Source: Brugia malayi (lineage: Eukaryota > Nematoda > Chromadorea > Rhabditida > Onchocercidae). Taken from it: 64,000 nucleotides of DNA. Positions 50,074-64,000 of the stretch are shown here, one piece after another. The notes under the pieces were generated by a model that saw nothing but the letters and a program-made list of their open reading frames with translations, made no database searches and had not been told where the DNA came from. The DNA is taken from assembly GCF_000002995.4 (NCBI RefSeq), contig NW_025062479.1, positions 14,690,721-14,754,720 of the forward strand. Reading direction: 5' to 3'. Within the stretch, counting starts at the first letter, position 1. Each line of letters begins with the position of its first letter. The translations under genes and the position numbers were made by a program.

Positions 50074-53000
50074 TCAATTGCAAGAAAAATTTGTTAAATT
50101 CGAGACAGCATACACAAATGAAAAATATTATTGTTGATGATTCATGGGTGAGTAAATTCATGGGTGAAAACAACAATTTGAAAACGCTTGTTAATATGGA
50201 AAATAAATGCATATTATGCAAATATGATCCAACTGTAGCTTTCTTACTAAATGGATTTATATATGTATGATAGCGAGTTTAAAAATTTGCTTAATTATAT
50301 AGCTAAAATAAGTCAAGCAGGTAAAGGATAAAACATTTTGTTCGATTAATACAAAAAAAGAAAAAAAAATCATCATAGAAATAACTGATAAAAATTCAAA
50401 TTTTTTCAATACACTATTAATTAACTAAAAGCGTCAGTTTTCAATTTCAAACAATTTTACCAAAAATCCACTTTATTTAACTTTTGTTTTCAAATTTCTA
50501 TCTTTAATAACAATGAATTAAGTTTTTAAACATTATGACATCTTCCAAAATGAATGAATGATTCATCACAGATCGATTTTTCTTTATCTGATGATTCAGG
50601 AATGCAAAGCAAAACTGATGTTTAAATTAGGTTTATTTTGAAATATTTGGTCACTGACATGCACGCTGCTAAAACTAGAATGCTATTAGCATATATGGTG
50701 CAACAATGACAACGTGTGATGTATATGACAGTGATAAACAAGCATTATGAGAAGAGAAATTTGCAATACATGAATCAAATTTTAGCATTATTTAATCAGT
50801 TACGGCAATTAATTATTTAGATATTTGTTATTCGACTGATTCACGGAAATCACTCTGGAATGCTTACACCTCTTTAATCAGTTAACTCGCATAACAATTA
50901 ATTCTTATTACAAATATTACAATTGTCCACTGTGTAATGCTTAACTATTAGCTATGTTTTTTCTTTGTAAGACATATTGTTTGCTATATTTTAGTCTCAC
51001 ATACCTGAATTGTTATTTGTACCTAATAGCCAAATTGTTATCATTGATAACTAAGTTGATATTTTCAAAGTTTAACAAACTTTTGTGAAATATTCCGTTG
51101 ATAATATTATAAATAAGGTAATGGATGTAAAATTCAATGCTTAATTGAATGTTTATTTAGTAGTATGATGAAATTCGATATAGTTTTTGTTCTAAACATT
51201 CCATTTATACTGCTGGCAACAAAAGAGACCTTCGAATGACCTGAATTGCAAACGGGAGACATGTTTTCGGTCTGAAGGAAACGAAAAATCATCGAAGCAT
51301 ATAGGCTTACAGGAGATGCACTAGTAAGGATCGAGTAAGCATTTTTTATTATGCTAAGAGAGTAAATAATTTATTATTCTATAATAGTCGTTAGAGATCT
51401 TGAATAGAAGTAGGTAACAGAAATAGGTGGTAGGTAGCAGTATGGATGGAAATAAATTTATTAGTTAAAAGAAATGATAGCTTAAATAGTTCTGTTGTCA
51501 TTAAATGGTTAGCTTATAGTTAGCATAAAAATTCCTGCAAACTACCATTGCGTGATTTCAAAGATGTGTTTTGAAGGTATTCCGTGAAGCATTTAAAGCA
51601 TATTGTAATTTCCATAATGTGGCTAAAAAGCTTTAGCGACATAATAAAAAGTAAACTGAAATATTGTAATATTATATTTTTTCTATTGTAAAATTAAAAT
51701 ATGGTGAAATAATTCTTATGTATAATTTTTTCCACCATATCATTAATCAATACTAGTTGGACGGTTGATTAATTAATTGAATAATTAATTGATTAGTTAT
51801 ATATTCGTCAAATCATCCCACAAATATGATGTGCTAAATCTTGAAAGTCTTCCGTAAATATTTATATCTGGATGAAATTAATTAATTAAAATACTTTTTT
51901 TTTTTTTTGTAAATCTTAGAAAATATTCAAAAGAAAAAAAAAACACATTGTTCAATTTATTCTTTTAAAAAAAAAAGATAAAACGAAAAGGCGGTAATCG
52001 ATTTAAGTACAACGTTAGTTGCGCATAATATGACACATAAATGATTGTTACCGCAACTATATTAGCAAAGCATAGTGCAACATTTCTTTTGCCGATAAAA
52101 TCATTGCAAAAAATATTTACTTTATGGAAGAGAAGAACAACAAAAGCTAAAATGAAATAAACAACTAAACGAATGGCGCAATTGTTCACTTTACAGGCAT
52201 ACGATATCTCACTCTTTTCTTTTTTTTCATTTTTATTTTTAATTGTTTTTTCACAATATTATCCACCGCCTAATTATTATCATTTTCATTACAAAAAGTT
52301 TTTTTTTTTTTTTATCGCCACTAATCGTTTTTCTAAAAAGCTGCAATTGTAATTATGGCATTTTTTTTGTCACTATCTCTTTTACTATCATATTTTCCTT
52401 TCATATTATATTCATTAATAATAATTTCATTTAGTTGGATATTTTTAAAATCCGTTATTAATTTATTAACGTTTTCAAATGTTGAACTGGAAACAAATTT
52501 AGATAGTTAAGAAATCTAAATAAGGCAAGTTATGATTCGAAACCTTCTGACTGCTGCTATCTAACCTCGTTATAAAGTGCTGATTTCAAAAAAAGAAAAA
52601 AGAAATAATACGGTGTATTTATTTAGAAATAGAATGTATTCTTCAAAAGTTCATCATTAAAATTTAATATTAATATTTGTTTTAAATTTAATTTTCACAT
52701 TGTAAGCAAAAAAATTCACAAATAACTGATGAAAGGCGCATATATTGTCATTGCCGCGCAAAATCGATAGTGAGAAGTAACTGATTTATAATTATTTCTG
52801 AGAAAGACAAGTAAAATAGATGGGATAAATCGTCAATTAAATTGTATGATATGATCAAAGGATAGCAACTATTCATCAAATTTCGTGCTGATTAGAAGTA
52901 ACGATAGTGTTCAATTTTCAAATTATTCCATTTTGGAAAAATTATCAATTCATTTAATTAATTAAACATTTTAATTTCATTGCAACATAAAAATTATAGT

Positions 53001-56000
53001 ATTTTAGTATTTTCAAGTTTAATAAATATAAAGTTCAATTTTTTTTTGGCATTTTTTTGATACTAATTAAATTAATTTTCTTTTATTCTAGGCAAAGTTT
53101 TTTGCAATCTTTGGTGCTGTTTTACAAAATTTAACTCTTTTCTTTAATATTAATTGATGAATGATTAAGCAAATTTTAAATTTTGGAAAGAAATAAACTG
53201 AGTGGAAAGTCAAACATTAATACTTTGGCAATTTCAAAATAATCTTTTTGTGAAGTTGAAAAAATGGTATGTGAGCTTTGAAAGAATCTTCAAATAACCA
53301 AAATTTGGTATTTTAGTTCTTTGTGAATGAAAAAAAAAAAAAAAAAAAAAAAAATTTGCGCTTTTTTAAAGAAATAAAGAGACGATAGTTCAATTTGTTA
53401 AATTGCTGAAAAAAAGTCAAATAAACATTCAATCAAATTATTTTATTTGAATTGTTGGTTTAATTAGTCTAATATTGTTGAAATCATTTTATTAATTCAG
53501 TTTTTTAGTTTTTTTTTTTTTTTTTAAGTAAAGTGTGTATGACATTTTGATTATTTTCTTCCTTTTTTGTTTTTTGTTTTTTTTTTTTAACAAACTTAGT
53601 GTTTTCTTCATATCAATAATTAACTGTCACAACAGACTGAGATCAATTAAGAAGATATTTGATCAGTTTACCAACACTATTGTCATCGATCGGATCATTA
53701 GCACTCGTCATCATATACTCGGATCATATGGTTTTTCAATCCCATATCCAGTTTTTTCACGTCATTTTATTTAATTTCATTTATTGTTAAAATATAACAA
53801 CAAATTTAAATTTAATCCTTACATTTTGATTCATTTGAAGTATTTGTTAAATTTATAATCAATTTTCACTTTGTTTTTTTTTTTTTTCTTGAATCTTTGG
53901 TTAGGTTTTCTGAAAAAAATTAGAACGAAAATATTTGTTGATGCGAAAGAAAAAAGGATACACAAAACTTATTATATGAGTTTGATTTTTTTTTCTCTTT
54001 TTTTCTTTTTCCTTTTAAATAGAATGAAGATTTGGTTGAATAAGAAAATTCGCAGCTAACGAAAAAATTGTGGATGCAAATTTCAACTGCATCTTTGCCA
54101 TTTAACGAACGTAATTATCAATATGTTGAGAGGTAGAGAAAATGATAAAGAAAAATGGAAAGGAAAAAAAAATGTTGAAAAGTTAAGAAGACGAAGATGA
54201 ATTATTAGTCGAAATGTATGGAAATTCTAATATTTGGATAATAGAAAATGGCTTTATGCTACTTTTCGACTTTTTTTTCTTTCTGCTTCTAGGCTTTTTC
54301 AGTTTTATTTACATCGACTTCATTCCATCTAAAAAAATTACAAAAAGCATTTTCAGAAACGATAAAGTTTTAACTTACTAGTAAAATTTATGTAACTAGC
54401 TTATCAAAAAAAAAAAGAAAGAAAAAAGCAGAAAAAGAAAAGCTAATAAAGAAGCTTTTAACAATAGTTACAAACCAAAGTAAAAGAAAAAAAGCTGTCA
54501 AATTTTCAAAAAGAAAGTGTGCAAATTTTTCTATTTGTTACTTTTCATCAAATTTAAAATTCACTAACTTCAAACATAATATAATTGATATTTGTTTCTC
54601 AGTTTTTTAATCCTTTTGATTTCGTTCTTTTTCCTTCATTTTTTTTATTGGACAACTTATTTTTTTACATTTCAATAGCTGCTCAGTTTCATTTTCTTAT
54701 CATTTCTCCCTCTTTTTTTTTCGCGTTCCATTCTTTTTAAAAAATCTTTTAATAGCTCATTTATATGGACACTGAATGGACATTCAATGCTCTAATTATA
54801 TTGTCCCATTTTTTTTCTTTTAAAAAGTGTAAGCAGCTAAATAAATAATAGCATTCTTTAGAATAGAAATAATAGCACTTTCTTCTTTTTTCTTTCTTTC
54901 TCTCTCTATCTTTCTGCATTATTCTGGTTTGGGATGACTAAGCGAATAAAATTAAATTTATTATTAAGTTAACATAGAAGTTAGTCATCAATCAGTTAGT
55001 TAGTTTAGCTAACCGATCACCGAGTGATCAGTTCCATTGCACTAAAAGTATTTTAAGAAATTTTTGTACAGTTCTGAGAATCACAATTTTAAGAAGTAAT
55101 TCTGAGAGTAAAAATTCTAAGAATGGAAAATTATAAAGATGAGCAAGGGAATAATTTCAATGAGTAACACCAACAGAGTAATTTGAATTGTACAACAATG
55201 AAAACTAATAATATTAATATAACAAAGGAAAAAAATACATTTATAAATTAGTGAGCGCCACTGGATTAAAATAATACGCTCATACATTTTCCCCTTGTTC
55301 TCTTATTGAGCTTTTTCCAAAAGACAAAAAAAAAATTATATATATATAACCGATTAAAAAGATTGTGTAGAATATTATTCTAAGAATGTCGAAGTGTTAA
55401 TTCCATCCGTTCTCTCATTTTCACTTTTTTTTCTTTCTCTTTTTTCTATTTGAAAAAAAAAAAAAAATGGAAATAAAAGAATTCACTGAGTAACAGATGA
55501 ACGAAATGATAACGATAGCTAGAAATCAGTGAGTAGCAGTGGAAGCAGCTGTTAAATGATAAATTTTCTATTATATTGCACATTTAAGCAAATATTTTGA
55601 TGGAAAAGAAGAAAAAAGCAAAAAAAAAAAAAATTGAAATAATAATTGGTAAATTGGGATGGTAATTAATAAATTATGAAATTATTTAGTAGGATTTTTT
55701 TTTTCAGTTTTTAAGGAAATATCTTATTTAGCAAATGAATGAACAAATGAATGCATGAAAAAATGAATGAATAAACAAATGAAATTCTAGACAAAGATTA
55801 TTTTACAAAATCCTTTGCAAAATTCAATTTTGATCTGTATTTTATTCTTTCGTAAAATTATACTCCAATCATTAAGTTATACATTATTATCTAGGAGTGG
55901 ATAAAATAGATGACACAAATTAAATTTAATTCTAGAACAAAATTTTCTTAACGTTAAGATTTTTTCTAATCAGTTTAAAATATTTAAAACTTTTTAAATT

Positions 56001-56182
56001 ACGAACTGAAGAGGAAACAAAAATGAAACGATCTCATTCAGTGTAAATGAAAATAAAACGAAAAACAACTGTAACTAGCATAGAAAGAATTTAAAAAAAA
56101 AAAAAAAAAAGAGAAATGGAGAGAGAGAGAGATAGAAAAGAAGGAAAAAAGGAAGAATGGAGGAATGTGTGGATTAAATTAC

Positions 56183-56302
56183 CATTTCGTGTCCATGCAA
56201 TTTGGACCAGACAAGAGATTCCGATCGTTGTCAATTCCTCTTTCCAAGGAGCGCACTTTGTTGAAGCAATCATTTAGCATAACATAGCAGTGCCCATCGT
56301 CT
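56183..56302 (-). CDS. Possible exon of an unidentified minus-strand gene
   Basis: A 120-bp block open in one frame and distinctly richer in G+C than the flanks. It reads DDGHCYVMLNDCFNKV, then RSLERGIDNDRNLLSGPNCM and DTKW, and ends at a good donor (AAATG|GTAATT). The upstream side has a possible AG acceptor just before 56302, or the ATG at 56281 could be a start. Three spaced cysteines suggest an extracellular domain, but I recognise no family. A hydrophobic segment after an acceptor near 55552 (minus strand) might be a downstream exon; not secure. Confidence 0.4.
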
Positions 56303-56464
56303 CATTTTATACCATTAGGCCCAAATGTATAGTAAGCCTTTTTGTTGTTTGCATTTTTCATACTGATTCATTTCTTTGGTAAAATGCATTTATCAAATGA
56401 TACAATGCTTTTTTGATGTATTAGTGAGTGATCTCAAGAATTTCTTGCACGAATGACTTTGCCT

Positions 56465-56690
56465 TATTTCTTGCGCTGAATGAGCTGATTGATTTTTTTG
56501 CGTTCAATAATCTGAGAGATGGATTTTTTGCTTGAATAATCACAGAGCATGATTTTATGAGTTTCTTTCTTGCATGAGTGATCATATTGATTTTTTACGT
56601 GAATAACACCTAATTGAATTCTTGCTTTGTGTGATGAAATCAATTTCTCAATGTGAATAATCACAAGAATTTCTTATGTGAGTGAAATAT
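56465..56690. repeat. Imperfect repeats with a TGATTTTTT...GTGAATAATCAC theme
   Basis: The stretch repeats variants of GATTTTTTGCGT or GATTTTTTACGTG followed by AATAA and TGAGTGATC-like words every 50-90 bases. The copies are strongly diverged. Confidence 0.45.
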
Positions 56691-59600
56691 TTTTGAAATC
56701 AAATTGGAAAAAAATCAAATTATTGGTTCATTTCATGTCATAGTTTTTTTTTTTTTGTCATTTTCTCTTCCTATTCATCCATTTTAAATTATTTCATTGT
56801 TTATGCTTACATAAATTCAATAATTGGTAAGAAATATCAAAAGATTAATGAAGCGGAGTATTCGTAGACTAAAACATTTGGATGGTTTTAGCAACATTGA
56901 AGCTATTATCAATTATACCTTTCCATTAACCTACTGTTCAGTAATTCAAGAAAATAGCAATCGAAAACTGATAAAAAGGTGATAATAATAAATAGCCAAA
57001 GATGATACTGAATTGGTAAAGTTTATTTTTAACTTCAATAGTTTCATTTCTTATTTTTTTATCTTAAATATAATTTTTATTCCATTACAATCATTTTGTA
57101 ATCGATTAAACTTATCCATTTACTAATTTAACAAATCTAACTGAAAATTTTCATTGAAAAGCAAATCGATACATACTTATTAGTGGCAATTAACAAATAA
57201 TTGTGATTATTGCAATATGGAATTTATTTCATTGAAATCTCCGAAAATATATCCATGTTTAACTTACCTATGTTCCGGAATGCCTCAAATGCATCATCGA
57301 AATCCGAAAAAATCACTGAATATTTATCACAAAACACCTTTAATTTGATAACTTTTTTAAAATTTTTAAACTTTACAAAGAAATCAAATTAAAATTATCG
57401 AATGTGTGTCGGTCTTATCAGTCATTTCAGCCAAACTATTAAAATTAACATTTCCACAACCACTATATTTCCAATATGCCATTCATTCTGGAATTACAAT
57501 GAGATGTAAGTCTGGAAATCTTTTATCACAAAAAAAATTTATCATTATTATCCATCGAAGATGACATAATTAATCAGTAGATCATAATATAATTGATGCT
57601 AAATGTTAAAAATAATATAAAAATATCCAAATAATCCACTGAAATGCAATATATCCTTGTTTTTATGTTTAAATTCTGATTTTAATTTTATAATAGTCAA
57701 TTCTTTTTTATTTCCGTTTTTATTAAAAAATCAAAGAATGTTTCATTTTTTTTTCTTGATTTACAATTTGTCGCTTACTAATTATAAGTGACATTTTATG
57801 AACAGCTTCTTTGTTTGCAGAGTGGGCGCATGTGTCTTCAAAGTAATTTAAGCGGAAAAATCGAGTAAAGAAAGAAGTGTATGTATGAATGTGCCAATTT
57901 TTTCAATCTTTTCAAATTTCCACCTTCTTTTTCACTTAAAAATTTTTCTCAAGCAAGTGATATCATCAATAAATTTTGAGTGAAACAAAATCCTGAAGTC
58001 GTACATGCGCACAGAGGGAGAAAGAAAGAGAGCGAGAGAGAAAAAAATACAAGTATTGATTACAGAAAATTTTTTGATAACATTCATGTTCAGACGCATT
58101 TTTATTTTAATTTATTTTGATCGCATCCTCCAATTTTCAAATAAATGGTTGTTTAACCAACTTTTCTAATCAGAAAGAAATGTTTTATAAAAAATTAGTC
58201 ATTAGCTATAAAATTATAAAAAGCTAATCTTTTCAAATTTTCCATTTCCATTTTTTTAATCTGTTTAATTCTGAGAAAATTGCTCATTGTTGGACATTGA
58301 TAAGGGACAATGATAATGATAATGATAGCAGCAAATTATTGCTTAGTGATTCCTTTGATATTAGCCGGTAGCAAAAAAGTTTAGATAAGTCGAATTACAT
58401 TTTCACTTTATTCTCATTTTTCTTTGTTTTTTTTTCAAAATTAGTCCTTTTTTTATTTTTTTGTCACTTTTCTCAAGAATGATTGACGTAATATTTGAAT
58501 CAAATTTGATAACTTGTTTGTCTCAGTATTTTTTCCTTTAAATGTATATGAACCATTTCATTTCTTTCACTTTCTTTTTTCTCTTTCTTTTGCATCATTT
58601 TCCCTCTTTTCTGTTAATAATATCATCGATAAACAAACTGCGAAAAAATTTGTACTTTTTATCTTCATCTTTTATTAAAAGTTGCAAATTTAACATATGT
58701 TATTTGTATATTTCATTATAATTAGCATTATTTCAACACTATTTTATCGTAATTGATGTTACTTTTTAGATTTTTTTTTTTTGTTATAATTAATATTTTT
58801 TTTTGGATTGATTGATTTTATGCAAATATTTTTTTAATATTTTAGTGCATTAATATATCTTCCATCGCATGTATTAATATTATGAATGTAAATAGATAGC
58901 ATTAAATTGTATTTGGCTATATTAAAAAAGTGTTTAAAAAAAAATGTAAAAATTTGATTATATCTCGGTACACCATCATGTCATTACCAAATTGATAACA
59001 CTGATAAAGCCACTTTCCATAAATGCTATTGATAATAACATAAATATTCTATAGTTATTTGAATTGAAATACTCAAAGATTAATTAAATACTTGAAAAAA
59101 ATGAAATCCATCTAGTATTTCACTCCAAAAATTGCTTATTTTTTATCCAAATTAAATTACACCAATCAATTATAACAGTTATTAATAAATATAGATTAAA
59201 TATATTAGCGGTGCCAACAATCCATTTCTCTTGAGACTTCTACAACAATTCAGTTATTTGATAATCAGATCAAATGACCAGCTGCTGCTATATTTCCGCA
59301 TGCTGTAGTAGAGAGGAAATAGTTAAAGATATATATAATTTTGGAGACATTTACTGATTATTTATGTGTGAAAATTATAATGGCTAAAAAAAATAGAGAA
59401 GTAATTCATCAGACCCACAAACAATTTGAGATAATTTTGCTTAATCAATAATTTTGTCAATGTTATCAATATATTCAGTTCTATATTGATTGATGATAAT
59501 TATAAATTTGTACTTTTCTTCTTGCTATTACATGATTACTTATATGTCTTGCTATATATATATATATATATACACTTAAATAACTTAAAAAAATAAACTT

Positions 59601-62600
59601 TTTGGAAAATTTATCTTTTTTTTTGTCTTTCTAATTATTTGAATCGGTTTCTTTTCTCTCGCTCTTTTCCTGCAAAACTTCTTACTAGTTGAAAATAGTA
59701 AGTAACAAGCTAAGTGGAAAATAATAAGTCAACTATGAATATAGTATCATCACCACTATTTAGCTAACATGATAGGAGCGGAAATTGAAGAAGACAAGCA
59801 AGACAGGGGCGGAAATGGTAGACAGCAAGACATATTCTAAAGCATTTTTTTGATAGCAATGGTAGAAAAATGAAATAGATAAGTGTATGTTTGTATATAT
59901 GTATGTATGTATGGTAGAAGAGGAAATGGACGAAGGCGCACTTAGGACTAAGCGACACGTCTCAGTTGCATGCGATGTCGCTTGTTTGTTTTATTGAGCC
60001 AAGGAATGAGTGTTTGCATGCATTCATTTGCATGCTACTTTCGGATGTATTTTATAGCTTAAAGGGATGAAAGCTGGAAGCTGCTAATTCGTTGTGACCA
60101 GTAAATGAGAACAGAGAGAAATGTAAAATGAGCAAACTGAGCCTTCGTCTATTCTCCTTTCTCTCTTTTTTTTTTTTTTTAACATTCCTACAAATATTTA
60201 CTTAATTGTATTAGTGAATTCAGTCAATCGGTCATTAAATATGCATGCTAATTGATTATTTTATATTACATAGATCAGTAAAGCAAATTAATTAATTAAT
60301 TAATCAGTCAGCAAATCAATTCATGGATCATTTTTACTATTGTAGATTATGAAGGTTTTGTTAAAATTTAAAAAGAGAAAAAAGCGAAAGTATTAAAAAT
60401 ATGCGATATTATAGCTATAATTTGATATGAGCAATTTTCGACATAGCGTACGTTTTATGTAGGATTATTTACGTAATAAGATGATGTATGTAATTTAAAA
60501 CATGTAAGGATGTAATGATTACAAAAAAAGAAAATGCATAAATAATGGTAAAAAGTTAGAAAAGCTATGTTATAATATGACATTAATTGTTGTTTAAAAA
60601 AAATTTCAATAAAATTAAGTTAGTTACTGATAACAACTATTATCATTAAATATTCATTCAAAAAACGATCCTAAATTTTTTCTTTTCAGCAATAATACTT
60701 TTCATTTTTCATGAAATTATCATATAGCTAATTACCTTCTTCTTTATTTTGTGCATAATCTTATCATTCAAATTTCAAAATTTCTAAGATCTCCAAGTGA
60801 AAAATATTTTAAACTGTAAAACTGTTATCATTTTATTATTTTTTTGAATTAGTTAGACATTCAATTACAAACGATATTTTTAAATCATCGATTATATATT
60901 TTTTTTTTTTTATTTTACGATAATTGAACATGATGTCTCATCTTCCGTTATTTTGCAATCAAAGAAAAGAAGGAAACAAAAATGTAAAAAATGTGGAAAA
61001 ACAATTAAACGTGTAAAATTAAGTGGTTCTCATTGGATGATTAATTAACAATTATCATTCTTTTTCATCATTTCTTCATTAACAATTCTTTTTTCATAAT
61101 ATTATTATTTTATTCCAAATATCTTTCATGAAATTAAAGGTTAGATTTTGATTTCTTTTTTTTTTTTTTAAATCATTTTTATTAAAAATTATAATGCGAT
61201 AAAGATTTTCTTGCATATCATTCAATTTATACGGTATAATCCATAACTTTTTTCTATCAAATATTATCATTTTTTAAACTATGTCAGTTATCATTATCAG
61301 CCAGCATTCTCTCTTTTCTCAATTAATGTTATCACTTATGAGCGTTGTCATTAACTCTTGTCGGTCTCTATCAATGGAATAACGAACTTTCATTTCACTT
61401 AAAAAAAAGTTGTGCGGATTGTTTTCAAGAATATTTACTAAGTACGTTTCATGCTACCAATTTTTACATCATTTTTTTTTTTTGTTTAATAATAATTTTG
61501 CAAATAAATTGATAGTTAAGAAAACTAACATTCTGATTGAAATATTTGCGTGCATATTTTACCCATTCTAATCGGTTATTTCATTATTTTGGTCTTTGAC
61601 TTTTCATTAAAATGGACTTTTTTTCCAATCATTCTGGCTCATTTAGGAAACTCTCAGCAAAATCCTTATTGCTGGGCCAGATTTGGTCATTGTTTACTTA
61701 CAACTAAGAATTTAAGCAAATATTTTTAATTCCAATGAAAATGAATTTGGAGACAAATTGAATTTTGCTATTTCTCAGTTTACTAATTGAACATCCATTT
61801 TGTTACTAATATTTTTGTTTTGAATTCATAGAATCTTAAAATGAATTTATTGGAACTTATTAATTACTTCTCTATATCAAAATAATTTTAAAAAACGATA
61901 AAATTAAAAGGCTTTTCTTGTTATTGTGAATGCTTATTTCCAATATTTAATCACAGCTTAATAATTAGTGTATTAAGATGTGATTTTTAAAAAGAAAATA
62001 CCATTTCTTCTTTTTTTAATTTCATTTCCTTTTTTCTTTTATTTCTTTTATTTTTATTTAAAATATAATAAGAAGCCATCAAAAATTGCTAGGAAATTTT
62101 TATTTGGTCAATAATTTATGGAAAAGTTTTTTAAATTTCTTGTCTAATTTTAATGTCTAATTTCTTTATTCTATTATTTATTTATTTGTTTTTTGTTTTT
62201 TTTTTTTTTTTTTTTGCTTTTTGTTTTGTTTTGAAAAAAATGACTAAATGAAAACAAATGGGTAGTTAATTTTAAAAGTACAATTTAGTATGCTAAATAA
62301 AAATGGCGCTATATGTATATATTTTTAAAAAAAAATTTCATTTCTTCTTTTTAATTTTGTTTTCTTTTTTCATTCCTTTATTTCTTTCATTTTTATTTTT
62401 ATTTTGCTTTCATCCATTCAATCTTTCTTCTGTCTTCTTACTTCTTTTTGCTCATCAACAATTGAAAAAGAACGTAAAGTTGGATGACTAAAAGTATCAG
62501 ATGAATTTTATGCTCAGATATCGATTTCTATTATTTTTCTATTTAAAATAAAATCAAATTTCAACAAAGTTTTTCATTGTCACTTTCACTACTAAATTGC

Positions 62601-64000
62601 ACTTTTTTCAACTTATTACGCTGTAAATTTAGTTAATTTTGTCTGATTGTCTGTAATATTAATAACATTTAGTAGATTGTATGTCTTATATAATATAGCA
62701 TTAATGGCTGTTGAGGAAGTTTATGAGTAAATGTTGAGAATATTAGATCAAATAGTTTCAATCTGATAATAATTCATCTCAGAATGAATAAATAAGACGG
62801 ACGGGAGGATTGCCTTAGATTATAAAAACGTAAATTAATTATTAAATCATTTTACAATAAATTATCTAAAGGGGATATCACGAAAGATAAGAAATTTGTG
62901 AAAGATTAAATTTAAAATTTTTAAGATAATTGTAAGCCATTTGTTATTTTGCTACACTTTTTCTATGACAAATAAAAGATTAAGTTGAAATGTAAAATTT
63001 GAATGTTTAAAATTGAAATTTCCAAAATTTATACTTTTTTCCTTTTTTGACAAAAATTGGACAAAATATTTATTTCATCTATAAGTTTTAATTTTATATA
63101 AAGCAAAGTGAAATATTAATTTAGATTAAATCCAACTCTAACAATACTTTCACCTTTAATTAAGTAATCATTAAATTTCAAATCATTCCACACTTTTTTT
63201 CCTTTGTTTCGGTTTTTTAAATAATTTTTAATTCAGTCATTAACAAATTTTTTTCTTTGAAAAATAAACAAAACTTGGTGAATTTAAAAAGTTACTGATG
63301 AAACTTTTTTTCTTTTCTTTTTCAGGACAAAAAAATTTTTCCTCTCCTAGTGTTTACATTTCAATTAAGTAACTTTGTTTATATTAGTATGTCAGTATTA
63401 TTATTGTTGTGTTAATGATGAATGATTCGATAGCTTTGTCGTAGAAGTTTTAATTCATTTTTTTTTTTTATTAGTTTTAATATTTCAATTTAATATAACA
63501 GTTTTGGCTTTTTTCATATATGTTAGAATGTTGTACAAATCAAATGTGTCGCCTTTAATTTAACAAATTTAAATTTCAGTCTTCAAAATAGGTGTTTTAA
63601 AACAGTGAAGATATGTGAAAATTTGGAAAATACCAAGCCATTTTTTCTTATTTTTTTGTTCAAATATTTTGTTTTTGGCTCGATTTTCATCTTTTATTAA
63701 CTTTTCTCTTTTCTTCTGTTTTACTTTGTCTCCTATCTTTCTTTTTTTTTCTCCCTCTCTCCTTTTCTCTTTCATCAGAATGAACAAGAGAAGAGAGGAT
63801 GAAAAAATTGTTTCACAAAGAGAGAAAATGTAATTTATTCATATTGTTTAATAAATCTTTTTTTTTAAAATTTAATTCGGTAAATTAATAAATCTTATTG
63901 TCAAAGAAATTTATTATCAGCAGAAATTGAATTGCCTAATTTTTTTTAACAAATTTTTTCCTACAACAACTTTACTTTTCGATTTTTGTGATAGTGCATT

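Larger units (their letters stand above)
50074..64000. other. Long homopolymer-rich region without a recognised gene
   Basis: About 14 kb of AT-rich DNA with many A or T runs of 8-20 bases, pyrimidine-rich and purine-rich tracts (for example the GA-rich block near 58015-58048) and an (AT)n at 59556-59571. The ORFs here are mostly Phe/Lys-rich products of these runs. The only block that looks like an exon is at 56183-56302 on the minus strand. It could be an intergenic desert or introns of a gene whose main exons lie beyond the window. Confidence 0.55.

Noticed and set aside
50070..50270. 66-codon plus-strand ORF after the ENPP gene, and an overlapping frame from 50061 reading NLFDQLQEKF
   Set aside because: Neither frame fits the phase of ENPP exon 18, and the family normally ends within a few residues of this point; no separate start context.
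57811..57842. Possible microexon between TTTGCAG and GTAATTT
   Set aside because: Splice-like words are frequent in this AT-rich DNA and nothing links it to a reading frame.
61652..61729. Short frame containing NPYCWARFGHC, resembling a cyclic peptide
   Set aside because: No signal peptide, no processing sites and no neighbouring exon; too short to separate from chance.

Overview
This is a eukaryotic, strongly AT-rich window (homopolymer A/T runs throughout, exons visibly richer in G+C than introns) with the gene style of a nematode: many short exons, introns from about 80 bp to about 1.5 kb with GTAAG/GTATG donors and TTTCAG-type acceptors, and a splice acceptor directly in front of one start codon that would suit spliced-leader trans-splicing. 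Protein content and base composition fit a spirurid or filarial worm, but that placement is inference.

Layout. (1) 332-11747, minus strand: a complete 21-exon transmembrane channel-like (TMC) gene whose exon phases join into one 1017-residue protein. (2) 11.7-22.0 kb: long non-coding stretch with palindromes, a tandem repeat and a few short unidentified ORFs. (3) 22.0-25.6 kb, minus strand: at least two exons of an unidentified gene whose phases do not match, so a linking exon is missing. (4) 27.4-29.8 kb, plus strand: a RING + PHD finger gene of the PHRF1 type, preceded by a 190-bp sequence present twice, with an unsettled 3' end. (5) 30936-35891, plus strand: a complete 12-exon UTP6 gene (SSU processome, 619 residues). 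(6) 38.4-38.9 kb, plus strand: a possible three-exon gene for a small secreted protein of unknown function. (7) 42445-50073, plus strand: a complete ENPP-type ectonucleotide pyrophosphatase/phosphodiesterase, 19 exons, 760 residues, type II membrane protein with all catalytic residues but no somatomedin-B domains. (8) 50.1-64.0 kb: about 14 kb of homopolymer-rich DNA with no recognised gene apart from one exon-like block on the minus strand near 56.2 kb.

The genes are functionally unrelated (mechanosensory channel subunit, chromatin/ubiquitin-type reader, ribosome assembly, extracellular nucleotide hydrolysis); nothing suggests an operon or a co-ordinated multi-gene system. All exon joins were made by hand from splice consensus, reading frame and remembered family motifs. 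The three long models (TMC, UTP6, ENPP) are supported by total CDS lengths divisible by three and by family motifs in the right order; the short genes are much less certain.
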